This document shows, in pieces, positions 1-5,910 of a DNA stretch of 5,914 nt. Source of the DNA: an uncultured Ruminococcus sp. (GTDB lineage Bacteria > Bacillota > Clostridia > Oscillospirales > Ruminococcaceae); assembly GCA_900543105.1 (NCBI GenBank), contig UQQA01000143.1, positions 1 through 5,914 of the forward strand, given 5' to 3'. The translations under genes and the position numbers were made by a program. Every line of letters starts with the position of its first letter. The first letter of the stretch is position 1. Below the pieces are notes generated by a model. It worked only from the letters and a program-made list of their open reading frames with translations, was not told the DNA's origin and did no database searches.

Positions 1-28
1 GACACCCACCACCCTTTAAACAAAGCGA

Positions 29-84
29 AATTCTTTCAGAATTAACGTAAACTTTAGTTGGCTTCGCAACTCCAAAACAAAGTT
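29..84 (-). terminator. Weak hairpins downstream of the ABC gene, possible terminator
   Basis: Two small dyads follow the transporter stop codon in the direction of transcription. The first pairs AACTTT (50-55) with AAAGTT (79-84), enclosing an inner stem AGTTG (56-60) with CAACT (67-71). The second pairs AATTCT (29-34) with AGAATT (38-43) around a three-base loop and, read leftwards, is followed by the T-rich stretch TTCGCTTTGTTT. Neither has a GC-rich stem plus a clean U-run, so a classical intrinsic terminator is only possible. The remaining bases from 1 to 113 show no gene. Confidence 0.3.
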
Positions 85-99
85 GAGTTATGCAAATAA

Positions 100-116
100 T
101 TACGCATTACGCATTA
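100..116. repeat. Tandem heptamer TTACGCA, 2.4 copies
   Basis: TTACGCA occurs at 100-106 and 107-113 and begins again at 114-116. The TTA of the partial third copy is, on the minus strand, the TAA stop codon of the ABC transporter. The repeat therefore runs exactly up to and into the end of the gene. Confidence 0.75.
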
Positions 117-3077
117 TTCAGTTCTCAGTGCCTCAACAGGGTCTTTCTTCGATGCAACTCTTGACGGGATAATACCTGCAATAAGCGTGAGTATCATACT
201 TATCACTACAAGTATGACAGCCGCAGGTATGGGCAGGACTGCTTTAAATCCCTCAATGTTCGTAAGATTGTATATGATAGCATTTATCGGGATAAGCGCA
301 AGTGCCGAGATAGCTACGCCGATCAGTCCCGAGGTAAGTCCGACGAGCAATGTTTCTGCATTGAACACGGTCGAAACATCGTGCTTTGATGCGCCTATCG
401 CACGGAGGATACCTATTTCCCTTGTTCTTTCAAGCACGGAGATATATGTGATGATGCCTATCATAATTGAGGAAACGACGAGCGAAATTGCCACGAATGC
501 GATGAGGACATACGAAATTCCGCTGATGATATTTGTTATTGAGGACATAAGCAGAGCAACATAGTCGGTATAATGTATCTGATCTTCCTCTGCGGCGCTG
601 TCGTTGTAATCGCTGATGCGGTCGGAGATGCGGTCTTTTTCCTCGAAGGACTTTGCATAGATATTGATAGTGGACGGCTCGTCAAAATCTGCCTTGCCGA
701 GGATATCCATTACGTCATCGTATGTTCTGTCGGAGAACTGTTCGGGAGTGTATTCGTCAAAAATTGCGGCGTACTGCGCATCGGTGAGAGGAGTAACGGA
801 CATTGTTGCTGCGATCTGGTCGGCGGTCATTGCGGAGAACTGCTGCTCGACCTGCTCGGCGTACTGCTGTGCATACTGTTCCTTTACGCTTTCACGGACG
901 AAAGAGAAAAGCTCGTCATCGCTCATCTGCTTAATATAGCTCTTAACGCTGTCAGCGGATCCAACGCCCATTTCCTCGGCGTACTGACCTGCCATCTGCT
1001 CTTCTATCTGTTCTCTTGTGACATTTGCGAGAAACCGGTCGGCATAAGCGTTCATATCGTCCTCACTGGGCTGTGACATAACGAAGCGGAAAACGTTAGC
1101 CTTGTCCGATGCGCTCAGGTTTTCAATATAAGCCTTAGCTTTTTCTGACTTTTCTTCATCGGAAAGGGGAACGTAATCATCGGTCTTGAACGGGTCGCCC
1201 GAAAGGATATCGGTGCTTTCATCGTTCTGCTGTTCCGCTACGATATCACTTGAATTTGTTGTGTCGATAACATAGTCGGTGAGAGCCTTTGTGTAGCCGA
1301 TATAGCCCGTGAGCATAGCGGCCGTGGAATCTTCGTTAGGACGGATAAAGCCGCAGATATGGAGCGGTATGCCAATATCTTCTGCGCTGTAGATATATTC
1401 AAGTCCCGTGTCGGTACCGGTGAGGTCAACATAGCCTGTGCCGCTCTCGTTCTTCTGATAATATTCGCAGGGGAGAATGAGCTTGTAATCCTTGCTCATA
1501 ACTTCGTCAAAAGTCCAGTCGGTAACGCCGTAATCGTCGATGATACCACCCGTCATTGCGGCGTTCATAATCTCGGGGAGCTTTTCCTGATCCTTGAAGC
1601 CAAGTGTGTACATTATGATATCGGGTATTTCATTCTGCTTTGAAAGGATAACTACGACATCGTTGTAATTTTCGGGCCAGCTGCCGTAAACGAGGTCGTA
1701 CTGGTTCTTGATGATCTCATTTACGTCACTGTCGTTTTCGCCGGGGAGCATTTCCTGCCAGACCTCGATGTTTCCCATAGGCGACATACTCATCATTGCG
1801 CTTGAAGCGGCAGATGCGTTCATATCAACACCCATAGTTGACCGGAACGTTTCGGAGAAGTCCGATTTCACGATCCTGCCCGACGGGTCTTTTGTGAAGA
1901 TGGGCATCTGAATGTCATAGCTGTACGAAACGGAACTTGCATTTTCCTTAATTGTTTCATCATTATCAAGGAAATTCTTTATCGCAGGCATATCGTTTTT
2001 CTGCTTTGCGGAGGAATTGAGCGAATTGAAAATTTCGTATACAGCTGTATTTCCGTGAACGACATTTTCAAGCTTGGTTTCTTCGCCGCCGCTGCTTTTG
2101 TTCGGTGAATTCTGCATCATCGTATTCATAAGTGCGGCGGTGTCTGCGGTTTCCTCAAAGATCTGGATAGGGTAGGAGGAAAGTGTTGCCTCCTGTATCT
2201 CGTTTATATAATCGTTGATGCCCGTTGAAAGCGAGAGGATAAGGGCAATGCCGATAATTCCGATCGAACCTGCAAAGGCGGTAAGTATAGTTCTGCCCTT
2301 TTTCGTGAGCAGGTTGTTGAGCGAAAGCGATATCGCCGTGAGGAACGACATTGAAACACGCTTTTTCTTTGCTTCAGTGGGAGCGTCAGCCTGTTCGGGA
2401 TCAAACGGGTCGCTGTCATCTGTGAGAAGTCCGTCCTTTATGCGGACTATTCGTGTTGAATATTTTTCGGCAAGTTCGGGGTTATGCGTTACCATTATGA
2501 CGAGCTTATCCTTTGCGATCTCTTTGAGAAGCTCCATTACCTGAATGGAGGTTTCGCTGTCGAGTGCGCCTGTAGGTTCGTCTGCGAGGAGGATATCGGG
2601 GTTGTTGATGAGCGCACGGGCAATAGCGACACGCTGCATCTGACCGCCCGACATCTGATTCGGTTTCTTATGTATCTGATTGCCAAGACCTACCTTTTCG
2701 AGTGCTTCAATTGCTCTTCTTCGGCGTTCGGACTTTGAAACGCCCGATATCGTCAGTGCAAGCTCAACATTCGCAAGAACGGTCTGGTGGGGGATAAGGT
2801 TGTAGCTCTGAAAGATAAAGCCTATTGTGTGGTTGCGGTAAGCGTCCCAATCTCTGTCCTTGTAATTCTTGGTGGAAATGCCGTTGATAACAAGGTCGCC
2901 CGAGGTATAATGGTCAAGTCCGCCGATGATGTTGAGCAGCGTAGTTTTGCCGCAGCCAGAATGTCCGAGTATCGAAACGAACTCGTTCTCACGGAATGAA
3001 ATGCTTACGCCGCCGAGCGCTTTTACAGCATTGTCACCCTCGCCGTATTGTTTTACAATGTTCTTAAGTTGGAGCAT
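114..3077 (-). CDS. Fused ABC transporter, ATPase plus FtsX/MacB-type permease
   Basis: A 987-residue membrane protein expected to use ATP to drive export or to transmit force across the membrane; its substrate cannot be read from sequence. The N-terminal ATPase (about 1-225) is complete: Walker A GHSGCGKT at 38-45, Q-loop Q90, signature MSGGQ at 142-146, Walker B ILLADEP at 162-168 with E167, and the switch H198. A charged linker leads to one membrane helix (about 262-287). An outer region of roughly 560 residues (about 288-846) follows, with a Gln/Glu-rich, probably helical part at 680-760. Three further helices lie at about 847-880, 902-935 and 948-972. The FtsX-type signature ERTREIGILRAIGAS (883-897) and the tail PSRVASKKDPVEAL are typical of MacB-like permeases. 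Four helices and a C-terminal FtsX domain fit the type VII fold, with ATPase and permease in one chain. The ATG overlaps the TAA of the upstream TetR gene (TAATG), and AAGGAA lies 11 bases before it, so the two are probably cotranslated. No membrane-fusion partner is present, as expected for a Gram-positive host. Confidence 0.95.
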   Translation of the reverse strand: MLQLKNIVKQYGEGDNAVKALGGVSISFRENEFVSILGHSGCGKTTLLNIIGGLDHYTSGDLVINGISTKNYKDRDWDAYRNHTIGFIFQSYNLIPHQTVLANVELALTISGVSKSERRRRAIEALEKVGLGNQIHKKPNQMSGGQMQRVAIARALINNPDILLADEPTGALDSETSIQVMELLKEIAKDKLVIMVTHNPELAEKYSTRIVRIKDGLLTDDSDPFDPEQADAPTEAKKKRVSMSFLTAISLSLNNLLTKKGRTILTAFAGSIGIIGIALILSLSTGINDYINEIQEATLSSYPIQIFEETADTAALMNTMMQNSPNKSSGGEETKLENVVHGNTAVYEIFNSLNSSAKQKNDMPAIKNFLDNDETIKENASSVSYSYDIQMPIFTKDPSGRIVKSDFSETFRSTMGVDMNASAASSAMMSMSPMGNIEVWQEMLPGENDSDVNEIIKNQYDLVYGSWPENYNDVVVILSKQNEIPDIIMYTLGFKDQEKLPEIMNAAMTGGIIDDYGVTDWTFDEVMSKDYKLILPCEYYQKNESGTGYVDLTGTDTGLEYIYSAEDIGIPLHICGFIRPNEDSTAAMLTGYIGYTKALTDYVIDTTNSSDIVAEQQNDESTDILSGDPFKTDDYVPLSDEEKSEKAKAYIENLSASDKANVFRFVMSQPSEDDMNAYADRFLANVTREQIEEQMAGQYAEEMGVGSADSVKSYIKQMSDDELFSFVRESVKEQYAQQYAEQVEQQFSAMTADQIAATMSVTPLTDAQYAAIFDEYTPEQFSDRTYDDVMDILGKADFDEPSTINIYAKSFEEKDRISDRISDYNDSAAEEDQIHYTDYVALLMSSITNIISGISYVLIAFVAISLVVSSIMIGIITYISVLERTREIGILRAIGASKHDVSTVFNAETLLVGLTSGLIGVAISALALIPINAIIYNLTNIEGFKAVLPIPAAVILVVISMILTLIAGIIPSRVASKKDPVEALRTE

Positions 3078-3700
3078 TAGTTGCTTTCTTCCTTTCTTAT
3101 ATTTAAGATCTTCAAAAAGACCTCTCTGCCTTTTTCTTCCGAATCCTGCTCGGAGCAGGTTATTCCGAGAATGCTGAGAAGTACCATATTGAGCAGCATC
3201 GAACGCATCACCATAGCGGCGGCACGGCAGTCAACATCGTGTATCTCGCCTTTATCCATACGGTTCCGGAGAAGCTCGCAGAGAAAATTTTCAAGCCCGT
3301 CAAGATATCGGTTCATATCCTCTGTTCGGATAAAATCACGGACTTCCTTTTCAAGTATTACTATGCGGATAAGGTCGATATGTTCGTTTATAAATCCCGA
3401 AAGTCGGGTATAAATACTTTTGAGTGAATCCTCAATAGACAAACCGTCAAAAATATCAAAAACATCATTATCGGGAACGTTTTTCCGAAAGTCATCAAGC
3501 TCCGTTATCAGTATCTCGGAAAGCAGTTCACGTTTTCCGTTGGGAAAGTAGTGATACAAAAGGCTCTCCGAAACGCCGATGCTTTTGCTGATATCTCTGA
3601 CCGAAGTGCCATTGTATCCGTTTTCGGCAAAGGACTTCTTAGCCGTTTCGATAAGCTTTCGGCGAGTTTCGGCGGCTTTTTCGCTTCTTGAACCTGCCAT
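3077..3700 (-). CDS. TetR/AcrR-family transcriptional regulator
   Basis: A 207-residue DNA-binding repressor, presumably controlling its own operon and released by a ligand. The N-terminal domain has the family pattern: a first helix with TRRKLIETAKKSFAENGYNGTS (split here: TRRKLIETAK, then KSFAENGYNGTS), then the helix-turn-helix VRDISKSIGVSESLLYHYF at about 34-52. The C-terminal helices (about 60-200) form the ligand and dimer domain and are not diagnostic of any compound. I chose the ATG at 3700 because GAGGTG (3705-3710) sits at the right distance. An in-frame TTG at 3727 would add nine residues but has no ribosome site and lies inside the candidate operator. The stop overlaps the ATG of the ABC transporter, and the pair shares one promoter. 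Length is normal for the family and no damage is visible. Repression of the transporter is inferred from gene order. Confidence 0.93.
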   Translation of the reverse strand: MAGSRSEKAAETRRKLIETAKKSFAENGYNGTSVRDISKSIGVSESLLYHYFPNGKRELLSEILITELDDFRKNVPDNDVFDIFDGLSIEDSLKSIYTRLSGFINEHIDLIRIVILEKEVRDFIRTEDMNRYLDGLENFLCELLRNRMDKGEIHDVDCRAAAMVMRSMLLNMVLLSILGITCSEQDSEEKGREVFLKILNIRKEESN

Positions 3701-3717
3701 AAAGCACCTCTTTTCTT

Positions 3718-3734
3718 CACTTAACAAGTGTTCA
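3718..3734. promoter_or_regulatory. Candidate TetR operator dyads
   Basis: Two overlapping imperfect palindromes lie between the predicted start of transcription and the TetR ribosome site. One is, on the minus strand, TGAACA-CT-TGTTAA (3734-3721), close to a symmetrical TGAACAnnTGTTCA. The other is CACTT-AAC-AAGTG (3718-3730), with perfect five-base arms. A repressor bound here would block early elongation or overlap RNA polymerase. Which dyad is used, and by which protein, is inference. Confidence 0.5.
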
Positions 3735-3742
3735 ATGAAAAT

Positions 3743-3771
3743 ATTATAGCATTATCGATGTTCCGTGTCAA
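3743..3771 (-). promoter_or_regulatory. Consensus sigma-A promoter of the tetR-ABC operon
   Basis: On the minus strand TTGACA (3771-3766) is followed, after exactly 17 bases, by TATAAT (3748-3743): both hexamers match the housekeeping consensus in every position. Transcription should start near 3736, leaving a leader of about 35 bases before the TetR ATG at 3700. Such a strong core promoter makes sense if the operon is normally held off by a repressor. Confidence 0.9.
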
Positions 3772-3840
3772 TGCCGCAGGAAAATTTCAGCTTTTTATCA
3801 CATTTTAAACATATTATCATAGTTTTGACTATGAAAATTA

Positions 3841-4270
3841 ATGCTATACAAAAAGCCGCCCCAAATTGCATTATACCCTGATTATGGTTATGGCTTAACA
3901 GATGATAATGAACTTTTTAGCAAGCCATTAACCTAAAATTCACCAATACAGTTTCCACAAAATATTAAAATAAAATCTTCTTCAATTAGACTTGGACAAC
4001 AAAAATTTTCTGCATTAGATAATAATATTTTAAATCAAGCATATCGTCATCAACAACCATTATATGTAAATGTCGAAGCAGCAAAACAGTATCTTGGCAC
4101 GAAAGAGGATCCTATACAGAATATTGCTGAAAAAATACAAGGAAAGTGGATAGTTTTAAAGCCGCAGGAGTTTCCACCCGCTTTCTCCTGCTATGTTACT
4201 GTTGAAAATAATATTATTGTTCCGTATTTACTTTTACGGACTCAGGAAATACTTGATGACGATACAATAA
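3841..4270 (+). pseudogene. Unrecognised gene remnant with in-frame stop, AT-rich
   Basis: One reading frame stays protein-like from ATG 3841 to about 4270, interrupted only by TAA at 3934-3936. Before the stop it reads LYPDYGYGLTDDNELFSKP; after it come NVEAAKQYLGTKEDP and KWIVLKPQEFPPAFSCYV, then VTVENNIIVPYLLL. From 3937 the frame is open to 4485, long for AT-rich DNA, yet it has no ATG. No ribosome site precedes 3841, and stops in the same frame lie just upstream (3820, 3826, 3832). From about 4270 the frame enters a different sequence, the IS-like terminus and hairpin, where it becomes basic and Cys/Phe-rich and probably no longer native. I therefore read it as a gene broken by a point mutation and cut at its 3' end. 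I do not recognise the family. Its base composition is much more AT-rich than the operon on its left, consistent with acquired DNA. Confidence 0.5.
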
Positions 4271-4287
4271 GAACCTGTCTTCATAAG
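4270..4287 (+). repeat. IS-terminus-like 18-mer, copy 1
   Basis: AGAACCTGTCTTCATAAG matches 16 of 18 bases of the sequence at 4595-4612, in the same orientation. The second copy directly abuts the stop codon of an IS5-family transposase, as an IS terminus would. This copy therefore probably marks the end of a related element or a derived non-coding unit that begins here and runs right into the hairpin. Confidence 0.5.
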
Positions 4288-4319
4288 AAATGTGTGCGGA
4301 TTTTCGAGCATAATTTTGT

Positions 4320-4383
4320 TGCAGACAAGGCAAGAATCCGCAGGCGGGCTTTCGCCCGGCAAGGATTTTTAACGCAGTCTGCA
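4320..4383. repeat. Large three-tier imperfect hairpin, possible IS-end or MITE-like unit
   Basis: Three nested stems can form: TGCAGAC (4320-4326) with GTCTGCA (4377-4383), AAGAATCC (4332-4339) with GGATTTTT (4363-4370, including one G-T pair), and CGGGC (4345-4349) with GCCCG (4354-4358) around a TTTC loop. AT-rich flanks could extend it slightly. It begins about 33 bases inside the 18-mer at 4270-4287, so both may belong to one mobile or repeated unit. It also lies between two converging gene remnants, so a bidirectional terminator is the alternative. Only one copy is present in this window. Confidence 0.55.
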
Positions 4384-4423
4384 GCAAAAATGCCGTCCTG
4401 TTTTTGTTTTCCCAATTGGGGAA

Positions 4424-4609
4424 TTATCTTGCAAAATCATAACTGTTTTCTTTTCCAGTTTCCTTGCTATTGTTTTCAGCGTTGAATACAGTTCTATCAT
4501 AGTTATATGATTTTATGTTTTCAAACAATGTGTCAAGAGCCATTTCTTCCACGTCGGTTTTCGTATCGTTGTGTGTGCCGTCGGAAAAATCTTCAGAACT
4601 TGTCTTCAC
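4424..4609 (-). pseudogene. 3' end of an unrecognised gene, cut by IS5-like element
   Basis: A 61-codon frame opens with GTG and ends at TAA 4424-4426. It is hydrophilic and acidic (TDVEEMALDTLFENIKSYNY, then RTVFNAENN), with regular codon use and no membrane segment. Its GTG (4607-4609) has no ribosome site and falls inside the 18-mer at 4595-4612 that I take to be the terminus of the IS5-family element. The first few residues would then be IS-derived and the rest, from about 4594 leftwards, the C-terminus of an older gene whose upstream part was removed by the insertion. I do not recognise the family; chance openness cannot be excluded at this length. A palindrome CCCAATTGGG (4411-4420) follows the stop but lacks a T-run. 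Confidence 0.35.
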
Positions 4610-4890
4610 AAGCTAAAATCGACGCAACAGGGTTTGCAAATTGGAAATAATACAAATATTTTCTTGGTAAAAAGTCCTAATTTCATAGTCCTTTGACAAA
4701 CGCCTATACCAAGTCATCCAGCCAAATGTTCGTTCAACTACCCAACGAACAGGCTGAATTTCAAATTCATTTTTTATTCGCGGAGAAATATCAACTTTTA
4801 AATTGTGAAAAATCTCAAACGTGTTTTTAAAAGTACCCCTGTATCCTTGATCGGCACGAACGCCAATAAGTGTTGTAGTGTTACAATAGA
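4595..4890 (-). mobile_element. Partial IS5-family insertion sequence
   Basis: The fragment consists of a likely terminus (4595-4612, the second copy of the 18-mer) and the 3' part of a transposase gene (4613-4890). Its other half is absent: the sequence gives way, near 4891, to the left end of the IS481-like element. Either that element inserted into the IS5 copy and later rearrangement removed the rest, or a deletion joined them. The exact junction is uncertain by about ten bases. Confidence 0.7.
4613..4890 (-). pseudogene. IS5-family DDE transposase, C-terminal fragment
   Basis: Reading leftwards, the frame gives about 93 codons ending in TAG (4613-4615). It contains GVRADQGYRG, which carries the second catalytic Asp, and later RWVVERTFGWMTWYRRLSKD, whose VVER Glu is the third catalytic residue. 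The WVVERTF-W-RR-L-KDYE pattern is typical of IS5-family transposases, probably the IS427 group. The N-terminal half, with the first catalytic Asp and the DNA-binding part, is missing, because the frame runs into the neighbouring IS481-like end near 4891. The C-terminus looks intact: the stop lies one base from the putative IS terminus. It cannot encode an active enzyme. Confidence 0.88.
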
Positions 4891-4905
4891 TGTGAGACCG
4901 AGGAG

Positions 4906-4934
4906 TAGAAAAAATGATTGAGATCTGTTAGAAT
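4906..4934 (+). promoter_or_regulatory. Candidate internal promoter of the IS481-like transposase
   Basis: TG-T-TAGAAT (4926-4934) is an extended -10 element with five of six bases matching TATAAT. At 17 bases upstream lies TAGAAA (4906-4911), four of six to TTGACA. Transcription would start near 4941, after the first arm of the inverted repeat (4912-4923), so this transcript could not form the blocking hairpin. Confidence 0.45.
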
Positions 4935-4978
4935 AGAGTTCACCACAAACAAAATCAACAGAAAGGTCTCAATCATTT
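4912..4978 (+). promoter_or_regulatory. Inverted repeat covering the transposase ribosome site
   Basis: AAATGATTGAGA (4912-4923) is perfectly complementary to TCTCAATCATTT (4967-4978), 43 bases apart. The second arm ends at the base before the ATG (4979), and the ribosome site AAAGG (4962-4966) adjoins it. A second, alternative pairing joins TGAGACC (4893-4899) to GGTCTCA (4965-4971). A transcript that enters from outside would contain both arms and could hide the start region; one started at the internal promoter would not. That control is known for other IS elements (IS10, IS50) and is inferred here. Confidence 0.65.
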
Positions 4979-5892
4979 ATGGAAAGTGTAACACAAAACG
5001 CAGAAAAAAGCAAGAGATATTTACCGCACGAAATCAGTACCAAGGTTCACTCTGTTGAAACATACCGCAAGACCGGTGACATAGGATATATATGCCGAAA
5101 ATATCATATTTCCAAAGCATCGCTAATGCGTTGGAACAGGCTTTATGACGGCACGCGCGAATCACTCATGCCAAAATCACACAGACCGCACAAGGCACAT
5201 CCAAAAGCACATACAGAGCAAGAAATAAAGTGGATAAAGGACTATCACCGCAGAAATCCAAACATTTCAATATGTGAGCTGTAGGCAAGCTGCGGGAGGA
5301 AAAAGCTTATTCACGTCACCCCGGTTCTCTCTACCGTGTGTTCATCAAGCTTGGATTTCGTAAAAAAGTTGAATCAACAAAAAAGAAAAGCCGTCACCTC
5401 GGCAAATATGACACACCCACAAAAATCGGCGAAAAGTGGCAGCTCGACGTCAAATACGTTCCGACCGCTTGTTATTCGGGAAAGGACGGCGAAAAATTCT
5501 TTCAATACACCGTGATTGAGGAGGCTTCACGCAAAAGATTTATCTATCCCTACAAAGAGCAAAGTGAGTATTCAACAGTCGACTTTATAAAGCGTGCGGT
5601 CACTTTTTTCGGGTACGCACCGAAGGTTATTCAAACGGACAACGGCGGTGAATTTACGAATTTCAAAAAGACAGACAGAGTGCATATTTTTGACCGTTTC
5701 TGCCATCAATACGGAATTGAGCATAAGCTGATACGTCCGAGGACTCCGTGGCATAACGGCAAGGTCGAGCGCAGTCACCGAAACGATCAGGAGCGTTTTT
5801 ATAATTATCTGAACTTCTATTCGTTTGATGACCTCGTTTTGCAGATGAAACGCTATTTAATACTAATTTCAAACCTCCTTATAGACAAATAG
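4979..5892 (+). pseudogene. IS481-like DDE transposase, frameshifted and C-truncated
   Basis: The first part (ATG 4979 to TAG 5282-5284, 101 codons) carries a helix-turn-helix region around residues 20-60 (VETYRKTGDIGYICRKYHIS) and the linker SLMPKSHRPHK. After CTG-TA at 5279-5283 one base is missing: continuing with GGC at 5284 gives GKLREEKAYSRHPGSLYR and then the catalytic core. Within that core the Asp of WQLDVKYVP (codon 5446-5448), the Asp of IQTDNGGEF and the Glu of NGKVERSHR form an intact DDE triad. Native sequence stops at QMKRYL (to 5859); the last 11 or so codons before TAG 5890-5892 are foreign, and roughly 30-40 C-terminal residues are lost by comparison with what I recall of the family. 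The ATG follows AAAGG by 12 bases. No slippery heptamer is present at the break, so this is decay rather than programmed frameshifting. Confidence 0.9.
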
Positions 5893-5910
5893 AGCAAAAT
5901 ATGATATACT
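5882..5910 (+). promoter_or_regulatory. Strong outward promoter at the right edge
   Basis: TAGACA (5882-5887, five of six to TTGACA) is followed after 17 bases by TATACT (5905-5910, five of six to TATAAT), preceded by TG one base away, which makes an extended -10. It lies in the non-IS sequence after the transposase truncation and would transcribe a gene beyond the window. Confidence 0.7.

Larger units (their letters stand above)
4891..5859 (+). mobile_element. IS481-like insertion sequence, right end missing
   Basis: The element probably begins with TGTGAGACC at 4891, just where the IS5-family frame stops making sense; a TGT start suits the family. It carries an 88-base leader and one transposase gene. 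The right terminus is absent: homology to the expected transposase ends in QMKRYL (last codon 5857-5859), and unrelated AT-rich DNA follows. Without a second terminus no terminal inverted repeat or target duplication can be shown. The left boundary is inferred, not demonstrated. Confidence 0.7.

Noticed and set aside
573..1076. A 167-codon rightward frame inside the ABC gene, and several shorter ones between 187 and 3177
   Set aside because: They are antisense shadows of the well-supported ABC and TetR genes, with no ribosome sites or recognisable domains.
3701..3727. Longer TetR start at TTG 3727
   Set aside because: It lacks a ribosome site and lies in the operator-like dyad; the ATG at 3700 has GAGGTG at good spacing.
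3817..3834. Dyad TCATAG...CTATGA upstream of the operon promoter, considered as a second operator
   Set aside because: It is short, lies about 46 bases upstream of the -35, and has no link to any identified regulator.
3934..3936. Stop-codon recoding (TAA) in the 3841-4270 remnant
   Set aside because: Known recoding in bacteria and their phages mainly concerns TGA or TAG; with no start site and a truncated end, decay is the simpler explanation.
4294..4485. A 63-codon rightward frame starting with GTG
   Set aside because: It lies across the hairpin unit, encodes a basic Cys/Phe-rich peptide unlike a folded protein, has no ribosome site, and is simply the open tail of the remnant frame.
5276..5290. 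Programmed frameshift in the IS481-like transposase
   Set aside because: No slippery heptamer such as A6G is present and the break falls mid-domain in a protein usually made from one frame.
5572..5872. Two leftward frames (68 and 69 codons) opposite the transposase core
   Set aside because: They are antisense shadows of the conserved DDE region.
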